Below, one piece after another: positions 7,965 to 16,219 of a stretch of 64,000 nt of DNA (positions within the stretch are counted from its first letter, which is position 1; every line of letters begins with the position of its first letter). Origin of the DNA: Streptomyces sp. NRRL S-1022 (GTDB lineage Bacteria > Actinomycetota > Actinomycetes > Streptomycetales > Streptomycetaceae); NCBI RefSeq assembly GCF_000720135.1, contig NZ_JOIU01000013.1, positions 124,001 through 188,000 on the forward strand, in the 5' to 3' direction. The position numbers and the translations under genes are program-made. Below the pieces are notes generated by a model. It saw nothing but the letters and a program-made list of their open reading frames with translations, had not been told where the DNA came from and did not search any database.

Positions 7965-9518
7965 ATGCCCAGTGCAGAGATGACGCCCGCGAGCATGCCC
8001 GAGCCCGAGCCCGCGGGGCATGCCGTGGCAGAACCGGTGCAGCCGACCAGGGAGGACGGGGTCGCCGCCGCCGGCAGTGAGCTGATCGGCGGTCCCCTGG
8101 GGCGTCACGCCCTGCTCGGAGGTTCCTGGTGGACCCCCGTACGGGTCGTCGCGCTCGTGGCGATCGGTATGTTCGCCCTCGGTCTCGTCCAGAAGGCGCC
8201 CTGCTATGACAGCGCCTGGTTCTTCGGTGCGAGCAGCCAGTACACGCATGCCTGCTACTCGGACATCCCGCACCTGTACCAGGGCCGCGGGTTCGCCGAT
8301 CACCTCGTGCCGTACTTCGACAAGCTTCCCGGCGACATGGACTACCTCGAATACCCGGTGCTGACCGGTGTGTTCATGGAGGTGGCCTCCTGGCTGACGC
8401 CGCACAGCGGCAGCATCCAGCACCAGGAGCAGTGGTACTGGTTCGTCAACGCGGGGATGCTGATGGTGTGCGCCGCCGTCATCGCCGTCTGTGTGGCCCG
8501 CACCCACCGCCGACGCCCCTGGGACGGTCTGCTGGTGGCCCTGGCGCCCGCCTTCGCGTTGACCGCGACCATCAACTGGGACCTGCTGGCGGTGGCGCTG
8601 ACGGCCGCCGCGATGCTGATGTGGGCACGCGGCCGGGCCATCGCCTTCGGTGTCCTCCTGGGGCTCGCCACGGCCGCCAAGCTGTATCCGGTCGTGCTGC
8701 TCGGGCCCCTGCTGGTCCTGTGCTGGCGGGCCGGCAAGTGGCGCGAGTTCTTCAAGGCGGTGGCCGGGGCGGTGGCCGCCTGGCTCGTGGTGAACCTGCC
8801 CGTGATGCTCGCGCACGACGCGACGGGCTTCCACATCCGCGAGGGCTGGGCGAAGTTCTACACCTTCAGCCAGGAGCGCGGTGTCGACTTCGGCTCCTTC
8901 TGGCTGATCTGGGCGCAGAACTCCAGCAACCCGCCCACCACGAACTTCGTCAACAACGCGGCCATCGTGCTGGTGGTGCTGTGCTTCCTCGGCATCGTCG
9001 CGCTGACCTTCACCGCCCCCCGCCGGCCGCGTTTCGCCCAGCTGGCCTTCCTGATGGTGGCCGCCTTCGTCCTCACCAACAAGGTCTACTCCCCGCAGTA
9101 CGTCCTGTGGCTGGTGCCGCTGGCGGTTCTCGCCCGGCCCAAGTGGCGGGACTTCCTCATCTGGCAGGCGTGCGAGGTGGCGTACTTCCTGGGCATCTGG
9201 ATGTACCTCGCCTACACGACCAGCGGAGACGCCCACAAGGGTCTGCCGACGCAGGGCTACCAGTGGGCGATCGTGGTGCACCTGGTGGGCACGCTGTACC
9301 TGTGCGCCGTCGTCGTACGGGACATCCTGATGCCGGAGCGGGACGTGGTGCGCCGGTCCGGCGACGACGATCCCTCGGGCGGTGTGCTCGACGGCGCGGA
9401 GGACGCGTTCGTGCTCGGTGCGGCGGCCCATCCGCCGCGGCACGCCGCGTACGTCGAGGGGTCACAGGTGGACTGGGGCCGGCCCGAGGAGCTCGCCCAC
9501 AAGGGCCGTTCGCTCTGA
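7965..9518 (+). CDS. Polytopic membrane protein, GT87-like glycosyltransferase
   Basis: A 517-residue integral membrane protein with a roughly 70-residue charged N-terminus, about ten hydrophobic segments and a soluble C-terminal tail. The layout and motifs such as CYDSAWFF, DYLEYPVLTG and TAAKLYPVVL fit the GT87/DUF2029 family of polyprenol-phosphate-mannose-dependent transferases that build envelope glycans outside the membrane. The acceptor is unknown. Start ATG at 7965 was chosen; ATG at 7956 is also possible, with GGCAGG nearby. An open frame reaches back into the parS site, but that is a by-product of the palindrome. The equivalent mycobacterial position also holds a membrane protein of this type downstream of ponA1. 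Confidence 0.75.
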   Translation: MPSAEMTPASMPEPEPAGHAVAEPVQPTREDGVAAAGSELIGGPLGRHALLGGSWWTPVRVVALVAIGMFALGLVQKAPCYDSAWFFGASSQYTHACYSDIPHLYQGRGFADHLVPYFDKLPGDMDYLEYPVLTGVFMEVASWLTPHSGSIQHQEQWYWFVNAGMLMVCAAVIAVCVARTHRRRPWDGLLVALAPAFALTATINWDLLAVALTAAAMLMWARGRAIAFGVLLGLATAAKLYPVVLLGPLLVLCWRAGKWREFFKAVAGAVAAWLVVNLPVMLAHDATGFHIREGWAKFYTFSQERGVDFGSFWLIWAQNSSNPPTTNFVNNAAIVLVVLCFLGIVALTFTAPRRPRFAQLAFLMVAAFVLTNKVYSPQYVLWLVPLAVLARPKWRDFLIWQACEVAYFLGIWMYLAYTTSGDAHKGLPTQGYQWAIVVHLVGTLYLCAVVVRDILMPERDVVRRSGDDDPSGGVLDGAEDAFVLGAAAHPPRHAAYVEGSQVDWGRPEELAHKGRSL

Positions 9519-9586
9519 GCGAACACATGGCGACGCCGCTTCGGTGCGAGCCCCGGCCGGCCGGCACGCCGTGGCCTGTGCACGCG

Positions 9587-9621
9587 GAAGGCCGCACCCG
9601 GACGCTCCGGGTACGGCCTTC
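9587..9621. terminator. Bidirectional terminator hairpin
   Basis: A 16-bp stem with one G-T pair (9587-9602 with 9606-9621) and a 3-nt loop, placed between the convergent GT87-like gene and the racemase-like gene. Confidence 0.8.
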
Positions 9622-9646
9622 TCGCTGTCGCGGACGGACTCAGGAC

Positions 9647-10678
9647 TCAGCGGTCCACGAGGCGGTCGAACTGGGTCGTGGTGTGCCGCAGATGGGCCAC
9701 CAGCTCGTCACCGACCTGGGGCTCGGGGGCGTCCGAGGGCACGAACAGGATCGACACCTGCATGTGCGGCGGCTCGGCGAACCAGCGCTGCTTGCCGCCC
9801 CAGACGAACGGGGAAAGGTTCCGGTTGACCGTCGCGAGGCCGGCGCGTGCGACGCCCTTGGCGCGCGGCATGACGCCGTGCAGGGCCTTCGGGGCCTCCA
9901 GGCCCACCCCGTGCGACGTACCGCCCGCCACGACCACCAGGAAGCCGTCCGAGGCCGCCTTCTGCTGCCGGTAACCGAACCGGTCGCCCTTCGCCACGCG
10001 CGTGACGTCCAGCACGGCACCGCGGTACTCCGTGGCGTCGTGGTCACCCAGCCACAGCCGCGTGCCGATGCGCGCGCGGAACCGGGTCTGCGGGAACTGC
10101 TGCTGGAGCCGGGCCAGATCGTCCGCCCTGAGGTGGCTGACGAACATCGTGTGCAGCGGCAGCCGAGCCGCGCGCAGCCGGTCCATCCAGCCGATGACCT
10201 CCTCGACGGCGTCCGAGCCGTCGGTGCGGTCCAGCGGCAGGTGGATGGCGAAGCCCTCCAGCCGGACGTTCTCTATGGCCTGGTGCAGCTGCGGCAGGTC
10301 GTGCTCGCTGATGCCGTGCCGCTTCATCGAGGACATCACCTCGATCACGACACGGGCGCCCACGAGGCCGTACACGCCGTCGATGGACGACACCGAGCGG
10401 ACGACCCGGTCGGGCAGCGGGACCGGCTCCTCGCCGCGCCGGTAGGGCGTCAGCACCAGCAGATCACCGCTGAAGAAGTCCTTGATGCGTGCGGCCTCGT
10501 ACGTCGTGCCGACGGCGAGCAGGTCGGCACCGAGCCGCGTGGCCTCCTCCGACAGCCGTTCGTGCCCGAAGCCGTAGCCGTTGCCCTTGCAGACCGGGAC
10601 GAGTCCCGGGAACTGCTCCTGCACGTGCTTGTGGTGCGCACGCCAGCGCGCGGTGTCGACGTAGAGCGTGAGCGCCAT
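9647..10678 (-). CDS. Alanine-racemase-like PLP-binding protein
   Basis: A 343-residue protein with the fold-type III PLP barrel of alanine racemases. The N-terminal strand ends in VCKGNGYGFG, where K31 is the expected Schiff-base lysine, and RARIGTRLWLG in the second half matches the substrate-binding strand. It is shorter and more divergent than housekeeping Alr. It lies immediately downstream of femX (85 bp apart, same strand), which suggests a wall-related amino-acid or PLP role. Racemase activity is not assured, because I cannot clearly place the C-terminal catalytic Tyr of true alanine racemases. Confidence 0.78.
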   Translation of the reverse strand: MALTLYVDTARWRAHHKHVQEQFPGLVPVCKGNGYGFGHERLSEEATRLGADLLAVGTTYEAARIKDFFSGDLLVLTPYRRGEEPVPLPDRVVRSVSSIDGVYGLVGARVVIEVMSSMKRHGISEHDLPQLHQAIENVRLEGFAIHLPLDRTDGSDAVEEVIGWMDRLRAARLPLHTMFVSHLRADDLARLQQQFPQTRFRARIGTRLWLGDHDATEYRGAVLDVTRVAKGDRFGYRQQKAASDGFLVVVAGGTSHGVGLEAPKALHGVMPRAKGVARAGLATVNRNLSPFVWGGKQRWFAEPPHMQVSILFVPSDAPEPQVGDELVAHLRHTTTQFDRLVDR

Positions 10679-10763
10679 GGCCGGACCCGGAACCTTTCTC
10701 GTGGCTGCGGTGGATCAGAGGTGTGTGAGCTGTGAAGGCTATGGAATCAAACGCCCGCGCGGC

Positions 10764-11882
10764 TCAGCGGCGCGACATGTAGATGTCGAGCGCCTTGTGG
10801 AGCAGCTTGTTCAGCGGGAAGTCCCACTCGCCGAGGTACTCGGCGGCCTGGCCGCCGGTGCCGACCTTGAACTGGATCAGGCCGAAGAGGTGGTCGGTCT
10901 CGTCCAGCGAGTCGGAGATGCCGCGCAGGTCGTAGACGGTGGCACCCAGCGCGTAGGCGTCGCGCAGCATCCGCCACTGCATCGCGTTCGACGGGCGGAC
11001 CTCGCGGCCGATGTTGTCGGAGGCCCCGTAGGAGTACCAGACGTGGCCGCCGACGATCAGCATCGTCGCCGCGGACAGGTTCACGCCGTTGTGGCGGGCG
11101 AAGTACAGCCGCATGCGGTTGGGGTCCTCGGTGTTGAGGGCCGTCCACATGCGCTGGAAGTACGACAGCGGGCGGGGCCGGAAGTGGTCACGGACGGCCG
11201 TGATCTCGTACAGCCGCTGCCACTCGGCCAGGTCCTGGTAGCCGCCCTGGACGACCTCGACGCCGGCCTTCTCGGCCTTCTTGATGTTGCGGCGCCACAG
11301 CTGGTTGAAGTTCTTGTGGACCTCTTCCAGGGAGCGGTTCGCCAGCGGCACCTGGTACACGTAGCGGGGCTGCACGTCGCCGAAGCCGGCGCCGCCGTCC
11401 TCACCCTGCTGCCAGCCCATGCGGCGCAGCTTGTCGGCCACCTCGAAGGCGCGCGGCTCGATGAAGTCGGCCTCCACGTCGCGCAGCCGCTTGATGTCCG
11501 GGTCCTGGATGCCCCTCTTGATGGTGTCCGCGTTCCAGCGGCGGATGATCACCGGCGGGCCCATCTTCACCGAGAAGGCGCCCTGCTGCTTCAGGTGCGC
11601 CAGCATCGGCTGGATCCAGTCGTCCAGGTTCGGCGCGTACCAGTTGATGACCGGGCCCTCGGGCAGGTAGGCGAGGTAGCGCTTGATCTTGGGCAGCTGG
11701 CGGTAGAGGACCAGGCCCACGCCGACCAGCTGGCCGCTCTTGTCGAACCAGCCGAGGTTCTCCGAGCGCCACTCCGCCTTCACATCTGCCCAGGCCGGGA
11801 CCTGCATGTGGCTCGCCGCCGGCAGGCTCTGGATGAAGGCCAGATGCTGCTCGCGACTGATGGTCCTCAGGGTCAGGCTCAT
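10764..11882 (-). CDS. femX: FemX-type peptidoglycan interpeptide-bridge aminoacyltransferase
   Basis: A FemABX-family protein of 372 residues that uses aminoacyl-tRNA to add the first bridge residue (Gly in Streptomyces) to lipid II at the cytoplasmic membrane face. The family's double GNAT-like fold is evident from the LPAASHMQVPAW opening, the LAYLPEGPVINW segment and the C-terminal DLRGISDSLDETDHLFGLIQFKVGTGG. The last of these is a typical Fem signature. A charged helical arm rich in Lys/Glu (KNFNQLWRRNIKKAEKAG) is present. Start ATG at 11882 follows GAGGAG. I recall the S. coelicolor orthologue being named FemX and being essential unless VanK is expressed. Confidence 0.88.
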   Translation of the reverse strand: MSLTLRTISREQHLAFIQSLPAASHMQVPAWADVKAEWRSENLGWFDKSGQLVGVGLVLYRQLPKIKRYLAYLPEGPVINWYAPNLDDWIQPMLAHLKQQGAFSVKMGPPVIIRRWNADTIKRGIQDPDIKRLRDVEADFIEPRAFEVADKLRRMGWQQGEDGGAGFGDVQPRYVYQVPLANRSLEEVHKNFNQLWRRNIKKAEKAGVEVVQGGYQDLAEWQRLYEITAVRDHFRPRPLSYFQRMWTALNTEDPNRMRLYFARHNGVNLSAATMLIVGGHVWYSYGASDNIGREVRPSNAMQWRMLRDAYALGATVYDLRGISDSLDETDHLFGLIQFKVGTGGQAAEYLGEWDFPLNKLLHKALDIYMSRR

Positions 11883-12001
11883 TCGGGGCGCTCCTCGGGC
11901 TGGTGTGTCCCCATGGGTACAGGGGCTCCGGCTCTCGCGCCGAAGCCTACTGCGCCTTCCGAGCGCCCCGACTGGGCGTAGGGGTCTTGACCCCGGCGAA
12001 G

Positions 12002-12316
12002 TCAGCCGATGAGGCCACCGAAGAGGCCGCCGTGGGCCATGCCGATCAGGAAGCCGACCCCCGCGGCACCGAGACCCAGGATCAGGAAGAACCGCTGCCG
12101 CGTGGTCACCGAGACCCACTGTCCGTAGACCCCCGTGGCCAGCGCCACCAGGCCCGCCCACGAGCTCAGCAGGTGAAGGCTGTGGAAGAAGCACGTGATG
12201 AAGGACAGCAGGCCCAGGGCGAACGTCACCGCCATCAGGGCGTCCTGCAGCGGATGGCGCTTGCCGTCCGTGGCGAAGAGGGATCCGGCGGTGTTGGGCT
12301 GCAATGCCTGTGCCAT
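12002..12316 (-). CDS. Small integral membrane protein
   Basis: A 104-residue hypothetical protein with a short polar N-terminus and three or four hydrophobic segments between residues 28 and 104 (ALMAVTFALGLLSFITCFF, LVALATGVYGQWV, FFLILGLGAAGVGFLIGM). Start ATG at 12316 follows a strong GCAGGAGGT site. It sits between femX and the divergent rpsF operon. No function is assigned. Confidence 0.8.
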   Translation of the reverse strand: MAQALQPNTAGSLFATDGKRHPLQDALMAVTFALGLLSFITCFFHSLHLLSSWAGLVALATGVYGQWVSVTTRQRFFLILGLGAAGVGFLIGMAHGGLFGGLIG

Positions 12317-12591
12317 GGGCACCTCCTGCGGAAAGCGGCGCATGGTAGCGCCGCACACACCCGATGTGTACAGATTGTCGGCTCCGGGGGCCGGATTTCA
12401 ACCGGAAGCGGGTGTGCGGGTAGTCTGTACCGTCTGCACTGGTGTCTGCCCCGGACCTGATGAGGTCACACTGCCCGGCTCCCCTGAGGGAACCCCGATT
12501 GTCAGTGGCGGCGGATACCGTTGCGTACGCATCACAACCCTCCTGCCACGGAACGACCGTGGCCGCTGAGTCCAAAGGAGGTGGGTTCCAC

Positions 12592-12882
12592 ATGCGTCAC
12601 TACGAGGTGATGGTCATCCTCGACCCCGATCTCGAGGAGCGTGCTGTCTCCCCGCTGATCGAGAACTTCCTGTCCGTCGTCCGTGACGGCGGCGGCAAGG
12701 TTGAGAAGGTCGACACCTGGGGCCGTCGTCGTCTCGCCTACGAGATCAAGAAGAAGCCCGAGGGCATCTACTCGGTCATCGACCTGCAGGCCGAGCCTGC
12801 GGTCGTCAAGGAGCTCGACCGCCAGATGAACCTGAACGAGTCGATCCTCCGGACCAAGGTCCTCCGCCCCGAGACCCACTGA
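12592..12882 (+). CDS. rpsF: 30S ribosomal protein S6
   Basis: A 96-residue S6 protein ([19 protein letters not shown]...), the central-domain 16S binding partner of S18. The length and the conserved [11 protein letters not shown] segment are typical. Start ATG at 12592 is preceded by AAAGGAGGTGGG, an almost complete anti-Shine-Dalgarno match. It is first in the rpsF-ssb-rpsR-rplI operon, an arrangement conserved across bacteria. The 275 bp upstream, shared with the divergent small membrane gene, must hold the operon promoter. I could not place it with confidence. Confidence 0.97.
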   Translation: MRHYEVMVILDPDLEERAVSPLIENFLSVVRDGGGKVEKVDTWGRRRLAYEIKKKPEGIYSVIDLQAEPAVVKELDRQMNLNESILRTKVLRPETH

Positions 12883-12960
12883 GCCCTTCCGCTCAGCTGA
12901 TCTCGGGATTCGAGTAGCAACCAAGCAGCCAGAGCAGCAAACCCGCCGAGAGGTTCCCCC

Positions 12961-13539
12961 ATGGCAGGCGAGACCGTCATCACGGTCATCGGCAATCTTG
13001 TCGACGACCCCGAGCTGCGCTTCACCCCGTCCGGTGCGGCGGTCGCGAAGTTCCGCGTCGCGTCCACTCCCCGCACCTTCGACCGCCAGACGAACGAGTG
13101 GAAGGACGGCGAGAGCCTGTTCCTGACCTGCTCGGTCTGGCGTCAGGCGGCGGAGAACGTCGCCGAGTCGCTCCAGCGAGGCATGCGCGTCATCGTGCAG
13201 GGCCGGCTGAAGCAGCGGTCCTACGAGGACCGCGAGGGCGTCAAGCGCACGGTCTACGAGCTGGACGTCGAGGAAGTCGGCCCCAGCCTGCGCAACGCCA
13301 CGGCCAAGGTCACCAAGACCGCCGGTGGCGCTCGCGGTGGCCAGGGTGGTTACGGCGGCGGTGGCGGCCAGGGTGGCGGCGGCTGGGGCGGAGGCTCCGG
13401 TGGCGGCCAGCAGGGCGGCGGCGCTCCGGCCGAGGACCCGTGGGCGACCGGCGCTCCCGCCGGTGGCAACCAGGGTGGCAGCGGCTGGGGCGGAGGCTCC
13501 GGCGGCGGTGGCGGCTACTCGGACGAGCCCCCCTTCTAG
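12961..13539 (+). CDS. ssb: Single-stranded DNA-binding protein
   Basis: A 192-residue SSB. The OB fold occupies residues 1-115 ([25 protein letters not shown] start, [21 protein letters not shown] core). A long Gly/Gln-rich disordered linker (about 120-185) follows. It ends in the acidic tip YSDEPPF, the docking peptide for replication and repair partners. The position between rpsF and rpsR identifies the principal, replication-associated SSB (SsbA type) rather than the recombination paralogue. GAGAGG upstream provides the ribosome-binding site. Confidence 0.97.
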   Translation: MAGETVITVIGNLVDDPELRFTPSGAAVAKFRVASTPRTFDRQTNEWKDGESLFLTCSVWRQAAENVAESLQRGMRVIVQGRLKQRSYEDREGVKRTVYELDVEEVGPSLRNATAKVTKTAGGARGGQGGYGGGGGQGGGGWGGGSGGGQQGGGAPAEDPWATGAPAGGNQGGSGWGGGSGGGGGYSDEPPF

Positions 13540-13596
13540 GTCCTCGGACCAAGGGTGGGTCGTACCCCAACTTCTTGATCACACAGGAGAAACACC

Positions 13597-13833
13597 ATGG
13601 CGAAGCCGCCTGTGCGCAAGCCTAAGAAGAAGGTCTGCGCTTTCTGCAAGGACAAGGTCACGTACGTGGACTACAAGGACACGAACATGCTGCGGAAGTT
13701 CATTTCCGACCGCGGCAAGATCCGTGCCCGCCGCGTGACCGGCAACTGCACGCAGCACCAGCGTGACGTCGCCACGGCCGTGAAGAACAGCCGTGAGATG
13801 GCGCTGCTGCCCTACACGTCCACCGCGCGCTAA
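13597..13833 (+). CDS. rpsR: 30S ribosomal protein S18
   Basis: A 78-residue S18, which pairs with S6 on the platform of the 30S subunit. Cys-containing motif CAFC (C16, C19) and a further Cys in GNCTQH mark this as the zinc-binding (C+) paralogue. Streptomyces usually also carries a zinc-independent copy elsewhere for zinc starvation. The AGGAGAAAC site precedes ATG at 13597. Confidence 0.96.
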   Translation: MAKPPVRKPKKKVCAFCKDKVTYVDYKDTNMLRKFISDRGKIRARRVTGNCTQHQRDVATAVKNSREMALLPYTSTAR

Positions 13834-13851
13834 GGGAAGGGTGACCGACTC

Positions 13852-14298
13852 ATGAAGATCATCCTCACCCACGAGGTCTCCGGCCTCGGTGCCGCGGGCG
13901 ACGTCGTGGACGTCAAGGACGGTTACGCTCGCAACTACCTGATCCCGCGGAAGTTCGCTATCCGCTGGACCAAGGGTGGCGAGAAGGACGTCGAGCAGAT
14001 CCGTCGTGCTCGCAAGATCCACGAGATCCAGACCATCGAGCAGGCCAACCAGGTCAAGGGTCAGCTCGAAGGCGTGAAGGTCCGTCTGGCCGTCCGCTCC
14101 GGCGACTCCGGCCGTCTCTTCGGTTCCGTCACCCCGGCCGACATCGCGTCCGCGATCAAGGCTTCCGGTGGCCCCGAGGTGGACAAGCGCCGCATCGAGC
14201 TGACCGCTCCGATCAAGACCCTGGGCGCCCACGAGACGTCCGTGCGTCTGCACCCCGAGGTTGCCGCCAAGGTCAACATCGAGGTCGTCGCGGCCTGA
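13852..14298 (+). CDS. rplI: 50S ribosomal protein L9
   Basis: A 148-residue L9. The N-terminal 23S rRNA-binding domain ([32 protein letters not shown]) is followed by a long central helix and a C-terminal domain. Length and motifs are standard. It is last in the rpsF operon, 18 bp after rpsR, and is followed at 14328 by a long terminator stem. Confidence 0.96.
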   Translation: MKIILTHEVSGLGAAGDVVDVKDGYARNYLIPRKFAIRWTKGGEKDVEQIRRARKIHEIQTIEQANQVKGQLEGVKVRLAVRSGDSGRLFGSVTPADIASAIKASGGPEVDKRRIELTAPIKTLGAHETSVRLHPEVAAKVNIEVVAA

Positions 14299-14327
14299 TC
14301 GCCGCGTGATCGCTGTGCTCGCTTGAG

Positions 14328-14374
14328 CCAGTGAAAAGGGGCCGTACCTTCAGGGTGCGGCCCCTTTTCACTGG
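14328..14374. terminator. Bidirectional terminator between rplI and the MATE gene
   Basis: A 21-bp stem (14328-14348 with 14354-14374) with a single G-T pair and a 5-nt loop. The ends give A/T runs on both strands, so it can stop both the rplI operon and the convergent exporter gene. Confidence 0.9.
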
Positions 14375-14384
14375 CCGAGGGCAT

Positions 14385-14398
14385 GTTTCACGTGAAAC
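14385..14398. other. parS: parS site, perfect consensus
   Basis: Exact GTTTCACGTGAAAC lying between the rplI terminator and the stop codon of the MATE gene at 14401. Confidence 0.92.
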
Positions 14399-14400
14399 GG

Positions 14401-15738
14401 TCAGCGGGCCGCGCCAGTCACGAGCCAGCGTCCCGAGCGGGTACGCAGCCACAGGGTCAGCATGCGGATCGTCATCATCAACGTCATCGCTGCCCAGAGC
14501 GCGGTGAGCCCGCCGCCGAAAGTGGGGACGAGCAGGGCCACCGGAGCGAACACCGCCAAGGTGACGACCATGGCCCAGGCCAGATAGGGACCGTCACCCG
14601 CGCCCATCAGGACCCCGTCCAGGACGAAGACGATCCCACAGACGGGCTGTGAGAGCGCCACGAGCAGCAGGGCCGGCAACGCGGCGTCCTTGACTCCGGT
14701 GTCGCTGGTGAACAGCGGCAGGAAGGCCGGTCGTGCGGCCACCACGAGCAGGCCCAGTACGACACCGGTCGCGATGCCCCACTGGATCATGCGCCGACAG
14801 GCCTGGCGAGCCCCCTGCGCGTCGTCCGCGCCGAGATAGCGGCCGATGATGGCCTGCCCCGCGATGGCGATCGCGTCCAACGCGAAGGCCAGCAGGCTCC
14901 ACAGGGACAGGACGATCTGGTGCGCGGCGATGTCGGCGTCCCCGAGGTGTGCCGCGACGGCTGTGGCGATCATGAGAATCGCCCGCAGGGAGAGCGTGCG
15001 GACGAGGAGCGGAACGCCGGCCTGGGCGGAGGCCCGGATACCGGCGGCATCGGGCCGGAGGGAGGCACCGTGCCGGCGGGCTCCGCGGACGACGACGGTC
15101 AGATAGACGGCGGCCATGCCGCACTGGGCGATGACCGTGCCCCAGGCCGAACCGGCGATGCCGAGCCCGGCGCCGTAGACCAGTCCCGCGTTGAGCGCGG
15201 CGTTGGCGATGAAGCCGGCGACGGCGACGTAGAGCGGGGTCCTGGTGTTCTGTAGACCGCGCAGTACTCCGGTCGCGGCCAGGACGATGAGCATGGCCGG
15301 GATGCCCAGGGAAGAGACACGCAGATATGTGGTGGCGTAGGGGGCCGCTGTGGTGGAGGCGCCGAAGAGGTCCACGATGCCGGAGGCCAGGGGGAGGACG
15401 ACGGCGATGACGGCAAGGCCGAGCAGCAGCGCCAGCCAGATGCCGTCCATGCCCTGGCGGATGGCTGCCGGGAGATCACCGGCACCGACGCGGCGGGCCA
15501 CCGCGGCGGTGGTGGCGTAGGCGAGGAAGACGAAGACGCTCACGGCGGTGGTCAGGAGCGCGGAGGCGACACCGAGACCGGCGAGTTGAGCGGTCCCGAG
15601 GTGGCCGACGATCGCACTGTCCGCCATGACGAAGAGAGGCTCGGCGACCAGGGCGCCGAAGGCCGGGACGGCCAGCGCGACGATTTCGCGGTCGTGCCGG
15701 CGCCGGGTGGCCTTGGGGATCTCTGGAGCCTGTGTCAT
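14401..15738 (-). CDS. MATE-family efflux transporter
   Basis: A 445-residue multidrug/oxidative-compound exporter with about 12 membrane segments. The family signature appears early (LAVPAFGALVAEPLFVMADSAIVGHLG). The two homologous halves have a second GLGIAGSAWGTVIAQ region. It probably couples export of cationic compounds to Na+ or H+. ATG at 15738 is taken as the start; ATG at 15744 and TTG at 15747 in the same frame are alternatives, with no clear ribosome-binding site for any. It is convergent with rplI and divergent from dnaB. Confidence 0.88.
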   Translation of the reverse strand: MTQAPEIPKATRRRHDREIVALAVPAFGALVAEPLFVMADSAIVGHLGTAQLAGLGVASALLTTAVSVFVFLAYATTAAVARRVGAGDLPAAIRQGMDGIWLALLLGLAVIAVVLPLASGIVDLFGASTTAAPYATTYLRVSSLGIPAMLIVLAATGVLRGLQNTRTPLYVAVAGFIANAALNAGLVYGAGLGIAGSAWGTVIAQCGMAAVYLTVVVRGARRHGASLRPDAAGIRASAQAGVPLLVRTLSLRAILMIATAVAAHLGDADIAAHQIVLSLWSLLAFALDAIAIAGQAIIGRYLGADDAQGARQACRRMIQWGIATGVVLGLLVVAARPAFLPLFTSDTGVKDAALPALLLVALSQPVCGIVFVLDGVLMGAGDGPYLAWAMVVTLAVFAPVALLVPTFGGGLTALWAAMTLMMTIRMLTLWLRTRSGRWLVTGAAR

Positions 15739-16219
15739 GAGCATCAATGTAATCGTCCACAGGTAAGAGATGCAATTGGCAAGTGATCCTTACTTCCGGT
15801 CGAAGGGTGTGTCCTTTCGGGTGCCGTTCGAGGCGATCTTGGCCCGACTGGGGAAGTTTTTTCTCTGCACAGCCGGTGGATCATAAAAGTGCAGGTCAAC
15901 GGCTTGTTGGTCCGGAGATCGAGGGCTTGTTCACAGGGCTTTCCACCGGGTCGTGCACAGGTTTCGCCGAGTTCTCCACAGCATCGGGGCGGTCGTCCAC
16001 ATGGCCTGTGGATAACCAGATTGGCTGACGGTGCCGACGGGCCTACGGTTGTCCGGCGCCCGCTCCTTCCTCCGGCCCGGCAAGCGCTCTTCTTCCGGTC
16101 GGAGAATCGTCACAAATCAGACGTGCCAGAACCGGAGTTGGGCCTCTCAGTTGTCAGTGTCGTGCCGTACAAAAGAGGACACGGCGAGGTCCGCCGTGCG
16201 GACGGGAGGAGGTGGCTCG
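15739..16219. promoter_or_regulatory. DnaA-box cluster upstream of dnaB
   Basis: No gene is evident in this 481-bp stretch, but it holds several 9-mers matching the Streptomyces DnaA box (consensus TTGTCCACA). They are TCGTCCACA at 15753-15761, TTGTTCACA at 15927-15935, TTCTCCACA at 15972-15980, TCGTCCACA at 15993-16001, and TTATCCACA on the minus strand at 16007-16015. I recall S. coelicolor DnaA-box clusters outside oriC named H24, D78 and H69; this one, beside dnaB, probably corresponds to H24. The promoter of dnaB must also lie here, with GGGAGGAGGTGG before its GTG. Confidence 0.8.

Noticed and set aside
14383..14652. 89-codon frame starting MFHVKRSAG
   Set aside because: Starts in a parS site and lies antisense to the MATE gene.
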